This document shows, one piece after another, positions 1 through 11,020 of a stretch of 64,000 nucleotides of DNA. The notes under the pieces are model-generated. The model was given only the letters and a program-made list of their open reading frames with translations, was not told the origin of the DNA and searched no databases. Source of the DNA: Neoceratodus forsteri (lineage: Eukaryota; Chordata; Ceratodontiformes; Ceratodontidae); NCBI GenBank assembly GCA_016271365.2, contig CM057451.1, forward strand, positions 492,145,501-492,209,500, written 5' to 3'. A program made the position numbers and the translations under genes. The number at the start of each line of letters is the position of its first letter. The first letter of the stretch is position 1.

Positions 1-180
1 ACAGATGGGACCTCGGTTTATTGTCTCATCTGAAAGATGGCACCTCAGGAGTGCAGCACCCTCTTATGCTGCACTACAGTGTCAGTTAGGATTCAACAAA
101 GTACCTGGTGTGGGATAGAACCCACAGCCTTCTGATCTCGCAGCCACAGAGGCAAGTGTTAACTCCACACTGCAAGTGCA
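1..180 (-). repeat. SINE/LINE-tail-like fragment (low confidence)
   Basis: The stretch contains a phrase similar to 'ctcatctgaaagatggcacctc' followed by a short-spaced 'gtgcagcac' pair and a 'gggatagaacccacagcctt' block. This is the kind of tRNA-like B-box and tail arrangement seen in old fish and shark SINE/LINE 3' ends, read here in reverse. No ends or target duplications can be fixed because the window begins inside it. Positions 181-540 show nothing recognisable. Confidence 0.35.
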
Positions 181-540
181 CATGCTTCTCTTGGGGGGCA
201 GAAGTGCAGATCAAGATATTTCATACCCAAAACAATATTTGTACCAGGCAAATTAGACAATTATTTTCTCTAAATAATCAAAACTAGGACCAATGTTTGT
301 TTTCTTCATACTGATATTATTAGTTCAATTCATGTTTAAGCATTTTAGCTAGATGTTTTAGTTATTATGTCACTTTTATGGGCAGAAAAAATATGCTTTA
401 AAATTTCAGTAACTGATATGCAGTGATCAAAGTGTGGTCACAGTGAAGGAGCACTGGTGCAGTGAGGGGACCTCAGATTTCTCCTGGGCCTAGGGCCCCA
501 GGTTGCAGTAATCTGGTCCTGCCAGTTCCTATATACAATG

Positions 541-760
541 AGCACTGACCTATGTACCATTCCAGCCTAACGTATCTAAGCACCAACCACAGTACTCAGT
601 TCATACGTACTGCAAACATTGACTTATGTACCATCCAGTTCAAATGTATCTAAGCACTAACCATGCCTATTCAGCTCTTATGTATCACAAAGCACTGAGC
701 TATGTAGCACACATTGAATTCTAAGTAATCATAACTGTGACCCTAGCTGTCTTTGATTCA
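541..760. repeat. Degenerate ~75-bp tandem repeat, about 2.5 copies
   Basis: Units begin near 541, 615 and 691 with related text (gcactgacctatgtacc, acattgacttatgtacc, gcactgagctatgtagc). Each is followed by a 'gtatctaagcac' or similar block. The copies are diverged, so the array is old. No coding potential. Confidence 0.5.
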
Positions 761-894
761 TGGCTTTGTACCATACAGTATCCCCCAAAAATCTAGGGAT
801 GGGGATAGGTTAAATTGGCTGCTGAAGTTAGAGTCTTCTACCTTAATAGTTTGGTCCCTCAGAACCTTAATGACATATTATTGTTGTTGTTGTA

Positions 895-1001
895 AGTTGT
901 TGTCTCACCCGGGTCGCCCCTGAAAAACGGACCTCCGGGGCCCAGTGGGCCTACCCGGTCATCAAAATTCAATAAATTCAATAAATAAATAAATAAATAA
1001 T
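895..1001 (+). mobile_element. 3' tail of a LINE ending in (AATA)n
   Basis: A GC-rich block containing 'ggcccagtgggcctacccgg' is followed by tcaataaa and a run of taaa/aata units to about 1001. Several minus-strand LINEs in this window end the same way (near 14593, 28145, 30180, 35698 and 51217), so this is most likely the extreme 3' end of a related plus-strand element. The body upstream is not recognisable. Confidence 0.5.
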
Positions 1002-1880
1002 ATTGGACTTTTCCCCATTTCTGAATGACTGCATAAATTTGACATTTAAAAAAATTGTGCCAATGTTTACATTTTTTTTTTTATTTTAGATTGAGAATCC
1101 TCGCGTGGTTTATCTTAAACCATTTGGGTCTTTTATCTATTAGATATCACTATTGCCTCTCTAATAAGTCTGTAACTTTATGATACTAAAAGTGTATCTA
1201 TTTAATTCTGTATTCAGCATATGTTTCAGAGTTTATTATACAGTTTTCTTAGGAGTTGATGATTTTGAAGTGAAGATTTAAAATGGATGTTCTGGTTCTT
1301 AACAATTCCTTAGAAACATATCTTTTATAATTGTATTATGCGCTGTGTTTTACTTGAAACTTTCTTGATACGACTATTTGAAATGACATATATTCATTAT
1401 GCGTACCAGGTCATAATGTCATACGCTTAATAGCATATGGCATTATCTTAAACCCTGGACTGTGCATTCTCGATGTCGGACCCCGGAGTTAAGTCCTAAG
1501 TGGGGGTCAGGAGCGCAACCCCCATAATGGGGGGGCGTAGAGGTGGAGCTCCCACAGAACAAAAGATATAAAGAAATCGAGCAATCGATTAAGTCGCATG
1601 GTATTCTGCCATGGCCATTTTGACCCGTGCTTTCATTATGTCACAGTCTGGAAGGAATATCACTGCAACCTTTAGCCATTTAACTTTTTCACATTTTTAA
1701 ATATACACATATAACAAGCATTTGTAAATGGCAAATGTTCACCACTGGTATTGATGTTGTACTAGGTCTAGGAGCATATCCCATGCCAGAGGACTAATAT
1801 AGGCTGAGCTTGGGATGGGATGGGCATGGGGGGGGGGAGTTACAATGGGGCAGCAACAGACTCTCATCTAAATCAGAAAT
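1002..1880. other. No gene recognised; AT-rich, short G/C hairpin
   Basis: AT-rich sequence without a supported reading frame. A short hairpin (GGGGGT at 1502-1507 pairing with ACCCCC at 1518-1523) lies in a locally GC-rich patch. Similar G-run/C-run blocks occur near 2558-2580 and 26310-26325, possibly remnants of one repeat family. A run of nine or more G lies near 1830. Confidence 0.3.
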
Positions 1881-2385
1881 GACATGCATAAGGCTGAAAC
1901 TGATCTAAATAGCGGGGAAATGTAGACTAGCAATTTTTGCACTAATCACTGAGCCACTTAACTTCACTTTCTAATTGCTGTGATACACATATGCTGACTA
2001 ATACATACACACATACAGTATACACATATATGCATATATATTCCAGTGAGCATAACATAGCAGTGCACCATCTACACACATGTTTACAGATTGAAAGAAA
2101 AGACATCAAGGGACCGCTTTCTTCTTTTCAGGCTCTGAGGGACATCAGATGGTTGGCAGTTGCCAGTAGGCACCTCAGTTAAATAAGCAGTGACATGCAG
2201 AAGGCTGAAACTAATCTATATAGTGGTGAAATGTAGACTAGCACATTTTGCACTAACCAAAAAGCCAACTAACTGCACTTTCTAATTGTTATGATGCACA
2301 CATGCTGACTAATACAAATACACATATATGCATATATATTACAGTACAAGATAGCAGTGCACTGTCTGCACACATAGAGCTGCCT
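1881..2385. repeat. 311-bp imperfect tandem duplication
   Basis: The block starting 'gacatgcataaggctgaaact' at 1881 recurs at 2192 with few changes. Similarity continues through 'aaatgtagactagca', 'cactttctaattg' and 'catgctgactaatac' to a CA/TA-rich simple stretch near 2340. The offset is 311 bp throughout. Short open frames in both copies are not supported as genes. Confidence 0.75.
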
Positions 2386-2844
2386 TATATGGGGTATACC
2401 AATCGAACATCAAAGTTTCGACATCGATTTCCCAACATTGAAACCTTGACATTGACGGATTTTGCATCAACAGGGAGATTCTTCATCAATGGGGGGAGTA
2501 AGCACCTAGCTCCACTGTCTGTGTGATTTGGAGTTAGATATTTAAAGTAGGGAGATGCAGGGGCACAGCCCCCCCCCCTTGCCTTGATACACTTGAGTGT
2601 GGCAGTCGGTGTCAGAATGTTGCAGGTTGTTGCTGGGATGCATCATCAATGTCAGTGGGATTGCATCGATGTGAAGGATTGCGGGGAAATTTCCTTTGTT
2701 GTGGCTTGGTGGAGCCATTACATGACATTTATTTACTTACAGTATACATCTAAGCCTAACTTTTACTGTATTTTGGATAAGCACTGTGTTTTGCACTAAC
2801 TCGTTGTACTAATCTACTGCATGACTGAGTAACTCTGGTAGGAC

Positions 2845-3226
2845 CAGGAAGGTGCATTGGATGTGGTCTATTTGGACTTCAGAAAGGCCTTTGACACTGT
2901 CTCCCACAGAAGGCTGATTAACAAGCTGCACAACCTAGGGGTTGATCCTAAAATAGTTCTGTGGGTGGAGAACTGGCTGAGTGTCAGGAGTCAGAGGGTT
3001 GTGGTAAACAAGGAGTACTCTAGAAAGGGAGAGGTGATGAGCAGGGTGCCACAGGGTTTGGTGCTGGGGCCAGTCCTCTTCAATGTTTTTGTTGGGGACA
3101 TTGCAGAGGGACTGGAGGGAAAGGCATTTCTTTTCACAGAGGATACAAAGGTATGCAATAAGGTGGACATGCCAGGGAGTTTTGAAAGAATGATGGAAGA
3201 CCTTGAAAAACTGGAGAGCTGGTCTG
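2845..3226 (+). pseudogene. CR1-type LINE reverse transcriptase fragment (part 1)
   Basis: The translation carries RT motifs in order: VVYLDFRKAFDT at the start, then VENWLSVRSQRVVVN, then RVPQGLVLGPVLFNVF. The catalytic FADD motif has decayed to FTED. The frame ends after DLEKLESWS, where an intact CR1 would continue with the segment that encodes a KFNAQKC-like motif. That missing segment is found at 5165, so this is the left half of a split element. The 5' half (endonuclease) is absent. Nonfunctional. Confidence 0.85.
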
Positions 3227-3611
3227 GTGGTGCTGAGGGTTGAGCTGCTGGATGCCACGTCTCATGCTACACCAGTGATCCCGGTCTGGGAGTGAGCCCA
3301 GGTCATCGAAGGCCAGCTAGGTGGGAGGGAGGGAGCAGGACTGAGCAACCACAAGCCAGCTCTCCTCTCCCAGGAAGGGACCCTGTCACTTCTGCAGTCT
3401 ATCTGCCTCCAGGTGGAGGCCTGAGGGTAGCACTGGCAGGCAGGTGGCAAGAAGAGGGAGGGTGCTGCAGAACCACAGCATGTGCATTCCTCCACAGGTG
3501 CACACACAGCAAGGGGATTCATGTGAAAACAAGGAAAAAATGGGGGCTTAAACACAATAAAAAACTGAAGAAATTAGTTGGACTGAATAGCTGGGATTCA
3601 TACTAAGGTTC
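3227..3611. other. Inserted GC-rich sequence of unknown origin
   Basis: This stretch lies between the interrupted CR1 and the 3' end of the antisense LINE. It has a GC-rich first half and an A-rich end near 3530-3570. Overlapping open frames occur on both strands, which suggests compositional rather than coding signal. I do not recognise it. Confidence 0.3.
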
Positions 3612-5110
3612 ATACTAATAACATGAAAGAGCAAGAAGGCCAAGTAGCCCATAAATGCTCTTATTAGTTTGAATAATATGTTAAATTATGACCAGATAAC
3701 AGAAGCTTGTTGGGACAATGTTTAAATTCTGTTTTTGTTCTACTGATAATTATGTTCAGGGGTAATTTGTTCCACAGATTGATAACTCTGAGTGTAAGAA
3801 AGAATTTTCTGCTAAGGTAATTAAACCTTTTTCTACACAATTGAAGCAAATGCCCTCTAGTGTTGTGTGTACTCTTTGAATTCCAGTCCAAGTTCTATCA
3901 TCAGATATGGGTCCTGAATGATATAGAAGAGAAGGTCCCATCTTAGCCTTCTTGTTTCAAGTGTCATTAAGATTAAGGAAATTTATTCTATAATCATACA
4001 ATTCATTTTCCAACCCACTTATGTGTTTTGTGCATCTACGTTGTATGTTTTCAAGAGTTTTGCAATCAGTTTCCTTATAAGGACACTACAGTTGTGAGGC
4101 ATGCTCAAGGTGTGGTCTTACATATGATCTAAATAGGGGCATTAATACTCCACTGTTTTTTAATTTAATGTTGCGTTTGAGTGACCATATAAATTTATTT
4201 GATCTTTTCACTGATTCTTGAATTTGTTTAGAGTGGTTTAAGTCATTTGAAATAATGACCCCAAGATCGTTCTCATCTGTAATTGAGATTAGAATGAAAT
4301 TTCTCAGTAGTAGTTTACTTCTGGGTTTGATGTCCCCAAGTGCATAACTTTACACTTTGCTGAATTTAGGTTCATACCCTGGTATTAACCCATGTGACAA
4401 TTTGTCAGGTCATCTTGTTGTAGCCAACTGACTATGGCTTTCACATGGACCACTGAGTTTGATATCATCTGCATATTTAATGGTATTGGTAAGACATTTT
4501 TTGATCATATTAGAGACAGAAATTTGAAACAGACATGGGCCCAGCACTGATCTCTGGGGGACTCCACTAGTCACCCTCCCTAAATCAGAAATCTGGCCAT
4601 CTAGTAAAACCTTTTGTGATCTGTCTGTCAACCAGTTTGCGATTCAATTTACGATACAAGGATTAATGTTTAAACTGTGAAGTTTGACTATTATACTATT
4701 GTGTGGCAAGATGTAAAAAGCCTTGCTAAAATCCAAGAAACTGACATAGCAAGGGTTTTTGTTATCGAGGTGGTAGCTAGTGGTCTCATAGAAACACATT
4801 AGATTTGACAAACATCCACTTCCTTTTTAAATCCCTGTTGTTCAGGGTCTAGAACATCCACGATGGGAGAAATTATATCTTTAATTAAACTTTCAAGTAA
4901 TTTGCAAATTGTGAAGGTTAGACTGATGGGTCTATAGTTTCCCCAAGATGATTTGGTGCCTTTTTTATGGATTGGCGTAACATATGCCTTTTTCCACTCC
5001 CCCAGAACATGACCGGAAGAAAGGCAACCTTCAAAAAGCAGCTCTAAAGGATAAACTATGGAGTTTCCCAGAAGAAATAAATACTGACCTGCTATATTGT
5101 CAGGCCAAGT
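3612..5110 (-). pseudogene. Antisense LINE (CR1/L2-like), RT and C-terminus, degraded
   Basis: On the minus strand, residues decoded at 4410-4631 contain SGVPQRSVLGPCLF and KYADDIKL, the RT palm motifs B and C. Nearer the 3' end, 3664-3891 reads TLRVINLWNKLPL, the usual C-terminal block of non-LTR elements of the CR1/L2/Rex type. The 3' end near 3612 includes text for 'gggctacttggccttcttg' in sense direction. Upstream of the RT, 4900-5080 still resembles an RT N-terminal region, but stops are frequent. The element sits inside the CR1 at 2845-5570 and is therefore younger than it. Confidence 0.75.
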
Positions 5111-5164
5111 TTTAACCTTGACAGTATGAGATTGTTACATAAAGTAATCTCGGCAATACTTGTT

Positions 5165-5570
5165 GATCGGGCTCATGAAATTCAATGCACAGAAGTGCAG
5201 GATCATGCAGATAATGCACTGGAACTCAGGGGCAAAGTACAAACTATGTAGGGAGATATTGACAGTCACAAAGCAGGAAAGGAATTGGGAGTTATCAGCT
5301 CACAGGACCTAAAAAAACTAGGCAGTGTGATAAGGCAGTTGGAAAGGCTAGCCATACGCTTGGATGCAGAGGAGGGTATCAGGAGTATAAAGGAAGGTCA
5401 TCTTGCCTCTGTATAAGACACTCATGAGATCGCACCTGGAATACTGTATCCAGTTCTGGAGGCCCCATCTGAGAAAAAAGACAGACAAGGTGGAAGCGGT
5501 GCAGTGAAGGGCAACTACAATCGCACAGAACATATGGGATAAGGCCTATGAGGAAAGACTAGCCAAGCCG
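5165..5570 (+). pseudogene. CR1-type LINE fragment (part 2 of split element)
   Basis: The reading resumes with LMKFNAQKCRIMQ, the segment that normally follows the ESWS block found at 3226. It then gives a region like LYKTLMRSHLEYCIQFWRP, decoded from about 5405-5470, and ends in a VEAVQ-like block. Orientation and subfamily match part 1. The two parts together are one CR1 interrupted by about 1.94 kb. The C-terminal end and CR1 tail are missing after 5570. Confidence 0.8.
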
Positions 5571-5635
5571 ATGTTTAAAATATTTATTTCATTTGGGTAA
5601 AGCATTTAAACCATTTTAAATACTGAATTTTTACA

Positions 5636-5690
5636 GGATGTGCCAGTTGAGATTCAGTGTGTGATTTATTGAATCTCAACTGGCATATCC
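5636..5690. repeat. Near-perfect 21-bp stem hairpin
   Basis: The left arm at 5636-5656 and right arm at 5670-5690 are reverse complements with one mismatch (GGATGTGCCAG against GGATATGCCAG, then TTGAGATTCA exact). The loop is 13 nt, gtgtgtgatttat. Flanks TTTTTACA and TTAAAA extend weak pairing. It may be a remnant of a palindromic MITE or a transcribed hairpin; nothing shows expression. Confidence 0.7.
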
Positions 5691-5865
5691 TTAAAATATC
5701 ACTAGATGTGGTCATGCTTTTAACCATTATTTCTAATGAATTTGCACAATGCAGATCTGCTGAGAGGCAGTTTCAATGTGGTCTTCCTTTTACACATTTT
5801 TACAGTGTGCTTTCCTAGAATATGTCTGCTGATTGCTATTTATTTAGCCTGGATAGTTCACAGAA

Positions 5866-6085
5866 GATGTAACATCTTATTTTCAGTGGGGCTCTATATC
5901 TACACAATATTATGCTGCATTGCATAAAATCAGAACACGCTGAAAACAGTATTTTACATCTGGACTAGGCTACCCTGAATAAATACATTATAAAAATGGT
6001 AAAGTCATGACCCCACTGAAAACAAGATATTGCATCTAATCTGGGACATTCTGAGTAAATACAGTGCAAAAATGTGTAAATGAAG
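5866..6085. repeat. Foldback and ~76-bp direct repeat block
   Basis: The 26-bp arm at 5866-5891 (gatgtaacatcttattttca...) is the reverse complement of 6011-6036 with about three mismatches. Overlapping this, a 76-bp offset direct repeat begins with ctgaaaaca at 5940 and 6016. Probably a small nonautonomous repeat; no coding content. Confidence 0.5.
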
Positions 6086-6089
6086 ATCC

Positions 6090-8337
6090 CTATGAGAATG
6101 AGATGTAGCATCTCCTGTGCTCTCCAGGATACAAAATATAGGATAAGAAATATTTAAGGGTCATTCTCTGTTATTTGAAAGCCATGTAGTGTCCACAATT
6201 CAGCATTTAATTTTAAGTCCATATTAAGTATTTGTGAAGACTTAATGCATTTTCTAGTGGTGATTCAATTGAATAAATATTTATTATAAAATCAAAGAGA
6301 TGTGTTGAGTGTTTTTTCTCTTATTAATGAAAACTTTTTAAAAAAAAACTTTGTTTTTCTTGTGTGTTTAGTGTGACATTTTTGCCCAGCAGATTTAAAA
6401 GGTCATTAATTCAAGAAATGAAATGGTTTTGCTTTAGCTCAACACATTGTAGTAAACTACGCATGTCCATACTCCACCATCAGGCAACTTTTTATTTTTT
6501 ATGTTTGCCATTGTTTAGTTAAAAAATAATGAAAAACATCATATTGCAGGTTACAGTGTATGTCAAACTTGTAACCTGCTATTATCAAATGCACTGCAAA
6601 GCCTAAAATGCATTACAAACATTAAAGTTGCCATTGTAAAGTTTACTTGAGTACCAAGCACTGAAACGTTCTTTTAAAATATTTATAAGTTATCGATATT
6701 TGTATTTTGTAATAAATCTGCAACTCCAGTAAAAATGTTTGTCAAAATTTACTGTTTCATTTTTACTTTAAAATATACGCAGGCTGCCACTTTGTGCACA
6801 TTTCTCTCAATGTTTCTTATTGCCATGTGACTAAGAACCCACTGAATAAAAACAGCAGCAGAAAAGATTCCACGAGGGAGTGTGGCGAGCAACAGGCTGG
6901 TCCACAGGCGCACTGTGGCATTGAAGTGCATCAAACGTGCTACAAGCTACTGCCTTCAAGCAGTAAAAATTGAATATTAAACTTTCTTTTAGCACTACTG
7001 AGCTAAGTTGCAACAAAGTAGGTACTGTATTATATTAGAAAAAAACTCAAGATGTGTGGATCTAGCATTGAATTAAACAGAGCATTACTCTTTGTGGTAG
7101 AGATGCGACAGTGTCGAGATCGGAGTTGCAACAGTCCAGCTGTCTCGTTTGGTAGGTTTTGTCAAATTTCATCAATGTTCAAATTTGGAACTGCTCAAAT
7201 TAAAATTGCTGAGCCAAGAATAGTAATTGTATCCAACCCCACCTCAGATATGGGTTTTAGCCAAAGATTCTATAGAAATGTGATCGAGCGTCTGAAACTT
7301 GTTCTGGGTTTTGTCCTAGTAACGCCCAACTATATGTATTCAAACTGACTTTTTATGTTGTCTTGTGCCTGCACAAGAAACATGTTGTGGTAACTTCGGA
7401 ATAGCAGATTTTGGAGGTGTGGTCCTGTTGTGGCCTGTGGTGCCACTGCTTTTTGGGGCTGGGCTCCGTGACACCAATTAGATTACACGCTGTCTATGAC
7501 AGCAGTGCAAAAGTGTGTCCACCACCTTGAAAGGTTTTAGCCGCTGCAATGAGGGAACTGAGCCTTACTGATTTTCCTTCTGGCCCTGGCTTCTGCTTTT
7601 TTTCTTGCCATGCAGCCACTACAGACAAACTAATTGCAAAAATATTGCCCTGGGTGGTGGTTGGTGTTTGGGGGTTGGGTGTGGTGGGGGGGTCAGTCTG
7701 TACAGTTTTTAAAATTCCTACATTTTCTTGGTGAATGACAGTAGCAAAGCTGACTCCCTTGATCCAGTTTCTGGACTGTATCAGCGCCAACCCCTCACAT
7801 GTAAGGTGTTCAGAATCCCCCCTCCTTTCAGGTATCTTTCCCCCTTCCCAACATGTTGTGTGTTGTGTGTCCTCTGTTGGTTGTGTAAGCATGTCTTTCA
7901 CTTCCAACCCCAGATGATGAAGGTGTGAATGGCATGTTCCTCTGTGCCATTTAAGTGCCTCGCAGTGGCAGAGGTGAGAGTGTTGAGACACTATATGGTA
8001 CCCTCTGCAAATGTGTCACAAGTACAATACTGTTTGGATTGCTGGTTTGTAGTTGTGGCCGAAGTGGTTTGTGATGAGTGGGCAGCAGGTTGTGTGTGTG
8101 GCTATAGTCTGCAGGGTCGCTGTCTAGGTGTTGGTTTGCAGATGGATCATGGATGCCTCTGGATGCACAATACTGCATCAGGTGAATAGAGACAGATGTG
8201 CTGCTTGCAAACCTCTGGGTGACAATGGCAGAATGAGCCACTGCAGTACTACCACCTGCCTCCTGCGCTCTTAAGCAACATTGGAATATTGTTGGGCAGA
8301 CATTTGGAGCTCGTCTGTATGCCATGGTATTTATCAA

Positions 8338-8338
<1 letters not shown>
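6090..8338. other. No gene recognised
   Basis: I see no domain or known repeat with confidence. Moderately long open frames on both strands (for example 7494-7991 minus and 7951-8337 minus) lack recognisable motifs and overlap other open frames. The right part may be the 5' untranslated or intronic region of the DNA transposon that begins near 8514, but its left terminus was not found. Confidence 0.3.

Positions 8339-8378
<40 letters not shown>
8339..8378. repeat. (TG)20 microsatellite
   Basis: Uninterrupted TG dinucleotides run from 8339 to 8378. It lies 135 bp upstream of the first methionine of the transposon coding region. Confidence 0.98.
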
Positions 8379-8382
<4 letters not shown>

Positions 8383-8513
8383 GCATGCATGTGCTGGTGA
8401 GTGTGCACACTGTAAGCAGTAAACAACTGTACTGGCAATTTGTTTGTTTCATTGAATGCATGCTACAGTGTGTGTAACTTTGTATTTTTAGGCCACAGTT
8501 TCAGTTTGTGTCC

Positions 8514-8940
8514 ATGCCCAGCAAAACAACCAGGACCAGAGCCGTGAAGATCACCCATAAGGGTGAATAAAGATGTATCATCAAAGATCAAGGATGACCC
8601 TGAAAAACATCAAGCATACTGTGAATACAACATGTATTGTGCACGACTTGTTCGGCAAAATATGACGGAAGAACAGAGGGAAAGATCAAGAATGTTGTGC
8701 CGTGAAAGCCAGAGAAAAGAGAAATTTAAACTCAATCAGAGTACAACTGATGCCAAGAAACAAAGTCAAAAAACAAGAAGGCAGAAGGAGAAGATGAGGG
8801 AGTACTGGAGACTAAAAGAAAGAGAACGTCAGAAGATGACAGCAACATCGGAGAGAAAGGGAAAGGGAGGCAATGTGAAGAAGAGAAAAGAGGGTCAAAA
8901 GAAAGAACAAAATGCCACTAATACTGACAAGTTCACTTGA
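8514..8940 (+). pseudogene. Transposon protein, charged N-terminal region
   Basis: An ATG at 8514 opens MPSKTTRTRAVKITHKGE and meets a TAA. A second frame, open from 8563, then gives DPEKHQAYCEYN, MTEEQRERSR and a highly basic Lys/Arg/Glu/Gln stretch likely to be coiled or nucleic-acid binding. This frame ends at 8940 in KDFT-like residues, but shifting to the next frame near 8910 continues with LTSSLETPVSKK without a stop, so a frameshift is placed there. A good acceptor-like sequence (tttgtatttttag, ending near 8491) lies just upstream of the ATG, hinting at an upstream exon. Confidence 0.6.
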
Positions 8941-9829
8941 AACACCTGTCAGTAAAAAAGTGCATGCGTTTTTGTGGAAATGGATTCCCCGGCTAAGTCC
9001 AAAATTGCCTGCTAGTCCCAGTAAGTGTGCCTTACTGGTCAAGAAATGAATTGATCGTGCATCACCGTGTAAGCTGGCTGCTTTACAGGATGTTAGGGTT
9101 ATTACTCCGAATAAGAAGAATATGGATGTGTATAGTGCAGTCGTAGGTGGCATTCACACAAAACTGCATTCAAAGTTGAAGGATGTGAAAGTCATCGCTC
9201 GATGTGTCAGAGCGATTTTAAAAAAGTACAATCTTTTGTGTACTGGTTCTTGTATTCTTCAGAAAAATTGTGAGTATTTCCAGAAAATAATGATAACCTG
9301 TGATCTTCCCAGAAAGAAGCTGTCAGATGCAGTCTCAGACACAGAGAAGACAAACATTTACTCATTCTATCATAGTGGAGAAGTGGCACAGGAATTGCAG
9401 ATTAAGAGGCTGGTCAGCAAGAAGACATCTACACCAAGGCATGTCATGAAATGTACTCTAACAAACACTTATCAACAGTGCAGTTCCAGAAATAACTGGA
9501 AACTTGGATTCAGTACATTCTGTCACATGCGTCCTAAACATGTAAAGACCATAATGCATGGACAGTTTGATAGATGCTTGTGTGAGTACTGTGAAAATGT
9601 AGAACTGAAACTAAAGACTTTACAACCGTATCTCAAGGGGAGTGACTTTAGTATCAGAGACCGGTATGATGCCACAAACACAACACTGTGTCAAAAAGGG
9701 GATAATTCAAAACACAAATTAAGCTGCCTTAATAGAGACTGCAGAGATTGTGGAGTACATCTGCTAACTGAGAATTTATCCTTGCTACTTCACAACAAAA
9801 TGTCAGCAGCCATCACTTGGCAGGCGTAG
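8941..9829 (+). pseudogene. Transposon protein, middle Cys-containing domain
   Basis: Reading in the frame of 9122 back to about 8910 gives a continuous protein broken only by a TGA at 9047-9049. The region from 9122 contains KVIARCVRAILKKYN, then TPRHVMKCTLTNTY, a GFSTFCHMRPKHVKT block, and RCLCEYCENVELKLKTL, a Cys-rich motif typical of the family as I recall it. The frame ends at TAG 9827-9829 and continues directly, in the same frame, into the catalytic region, so this is a single point stop and not a gene end. Confidence 0.65.
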
Positions 9830-11020
9830 GAAACTGTGAAGCGTAAAGAATGGAAAAGAGTTCAGAAAGTCCATAGTCACCAAGATCTGTCCTGTGGAAG
9901 AATTAATTTCAAACTAGAATCAGATATGCATATAATGCTGAAGCATCTATTTGTGGCTAGTTGGCAGCACCAGCAGTATACATTGATTTCAAGCAATCCA
10001 CCTGAAGATACCACATTAATGGTGTTGGATTTTGTCGAGAACTATACTTGTCGATTTCAGAGGAAGGTGCAGTCTGCACACTGGTCACAGGCCCAGGTCA
10101 CCATACATCCCATTGTATGTATGTACCAGTGTCGGAGGTGTGGTGCCATGTCACAGGCATCCCTCATTTTTGTCTTGGATGATGTGACACATGACAGTCA
10201 TGCTGTACACCACTTCATGACTTTGGCAGTGAAATTTCTTCGCTCAAGAACTAATATCAAAAAAATTGTGAAGTTCAGCGATGGATGTGCAGCCCAATAC
10301 AAATTTAAAATCCCTTTTGCCAGTGTAAGCTTCTCCATTAAAGAGTTTGGGTTCCCAACTGAAAACCACTACTTCAGCTCATGCCACAGCAAAGGCCCAT
10401 CTGATGGGGAGACAACAGTCATAAAAAGTGCAGTAACTCAAGCAGTAATTGGAGGTCAAGTCATTGTCTGTTGTGCCGAAGAACTGTATGCATACTGCAG
10501 GGAAAATGTCACTCTTCCTGCAACTGATGGAGATGAATGTTGTCAATTGGAAAGGAAATTCTTTCTTGTGAAAAGTGGAGAAATTGACCATAATCGCACT
10601 AGTCATGCAGTGAAGTGTCCAGTGTCGGGTACTCGTAAGATCCATGATGATAGACCTGTGGAACCTGGAACTGTTGAATGTCGCAAACTAAGTTGTTTTT
10701 GCAATGCATATCAGCAGAGTGTTGGGATGTGTACCAGCACTCACTATGTCACCCAGTGGAACCATTGGAAACTGAGTATGGTACATTCAGTAAGGGAGTC
10801 TGAAAATGTGATGATTGTGCAGCCAATACGCGATGACAGTACCTCTGTAACACTGCCTGAAGTTGAGAACGGAGGTTTTGAACTGCAAATATCAGTTGAC
10901 GCAGCAACATATGAAAACATTTTCAAAGGAAGACCCTCATCCATTATTATGAAAGCCTTGATTCTCAGCATCCATGCAGTGACAACAATGCAGCCCATGA
11001 TGACAGTCCATCTGAAGTGA
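9830..11020 (+). pseudogene. Transposon DDE-like catalytic domain
   Basis: About 394 residues are open after the TAG. Counting from the GTG at 9836, candidate acidic residues fall in LMVLDFVENY (Asp65), VKFSDGCAAQYK (Asp149) and SSCHSKGPSDGE (Asp190 or Glu192). This is the spacing and beta-strand context expected for an RNase H-fold transposase: short hydrophobic strands end in each Asp. A VxCMYQCRRCGA pair of CxxC cysteines lies near residue 95-103. A second cysteine cluster, ECRKLSCFCN, with a further Cys, lies near 281-299. The frame ends at TGA 11018-11020; the protein appears to continue in another frame. The assignment as transposase is inferred, not demonstrated. Confidence 0.65.

Noticed and set aside
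7494..8337. Minus-strand frames of 165 and 128 codons
   Set aside because: Low-complexity composition, mutual overlap with other frames, and no recognisable motif.
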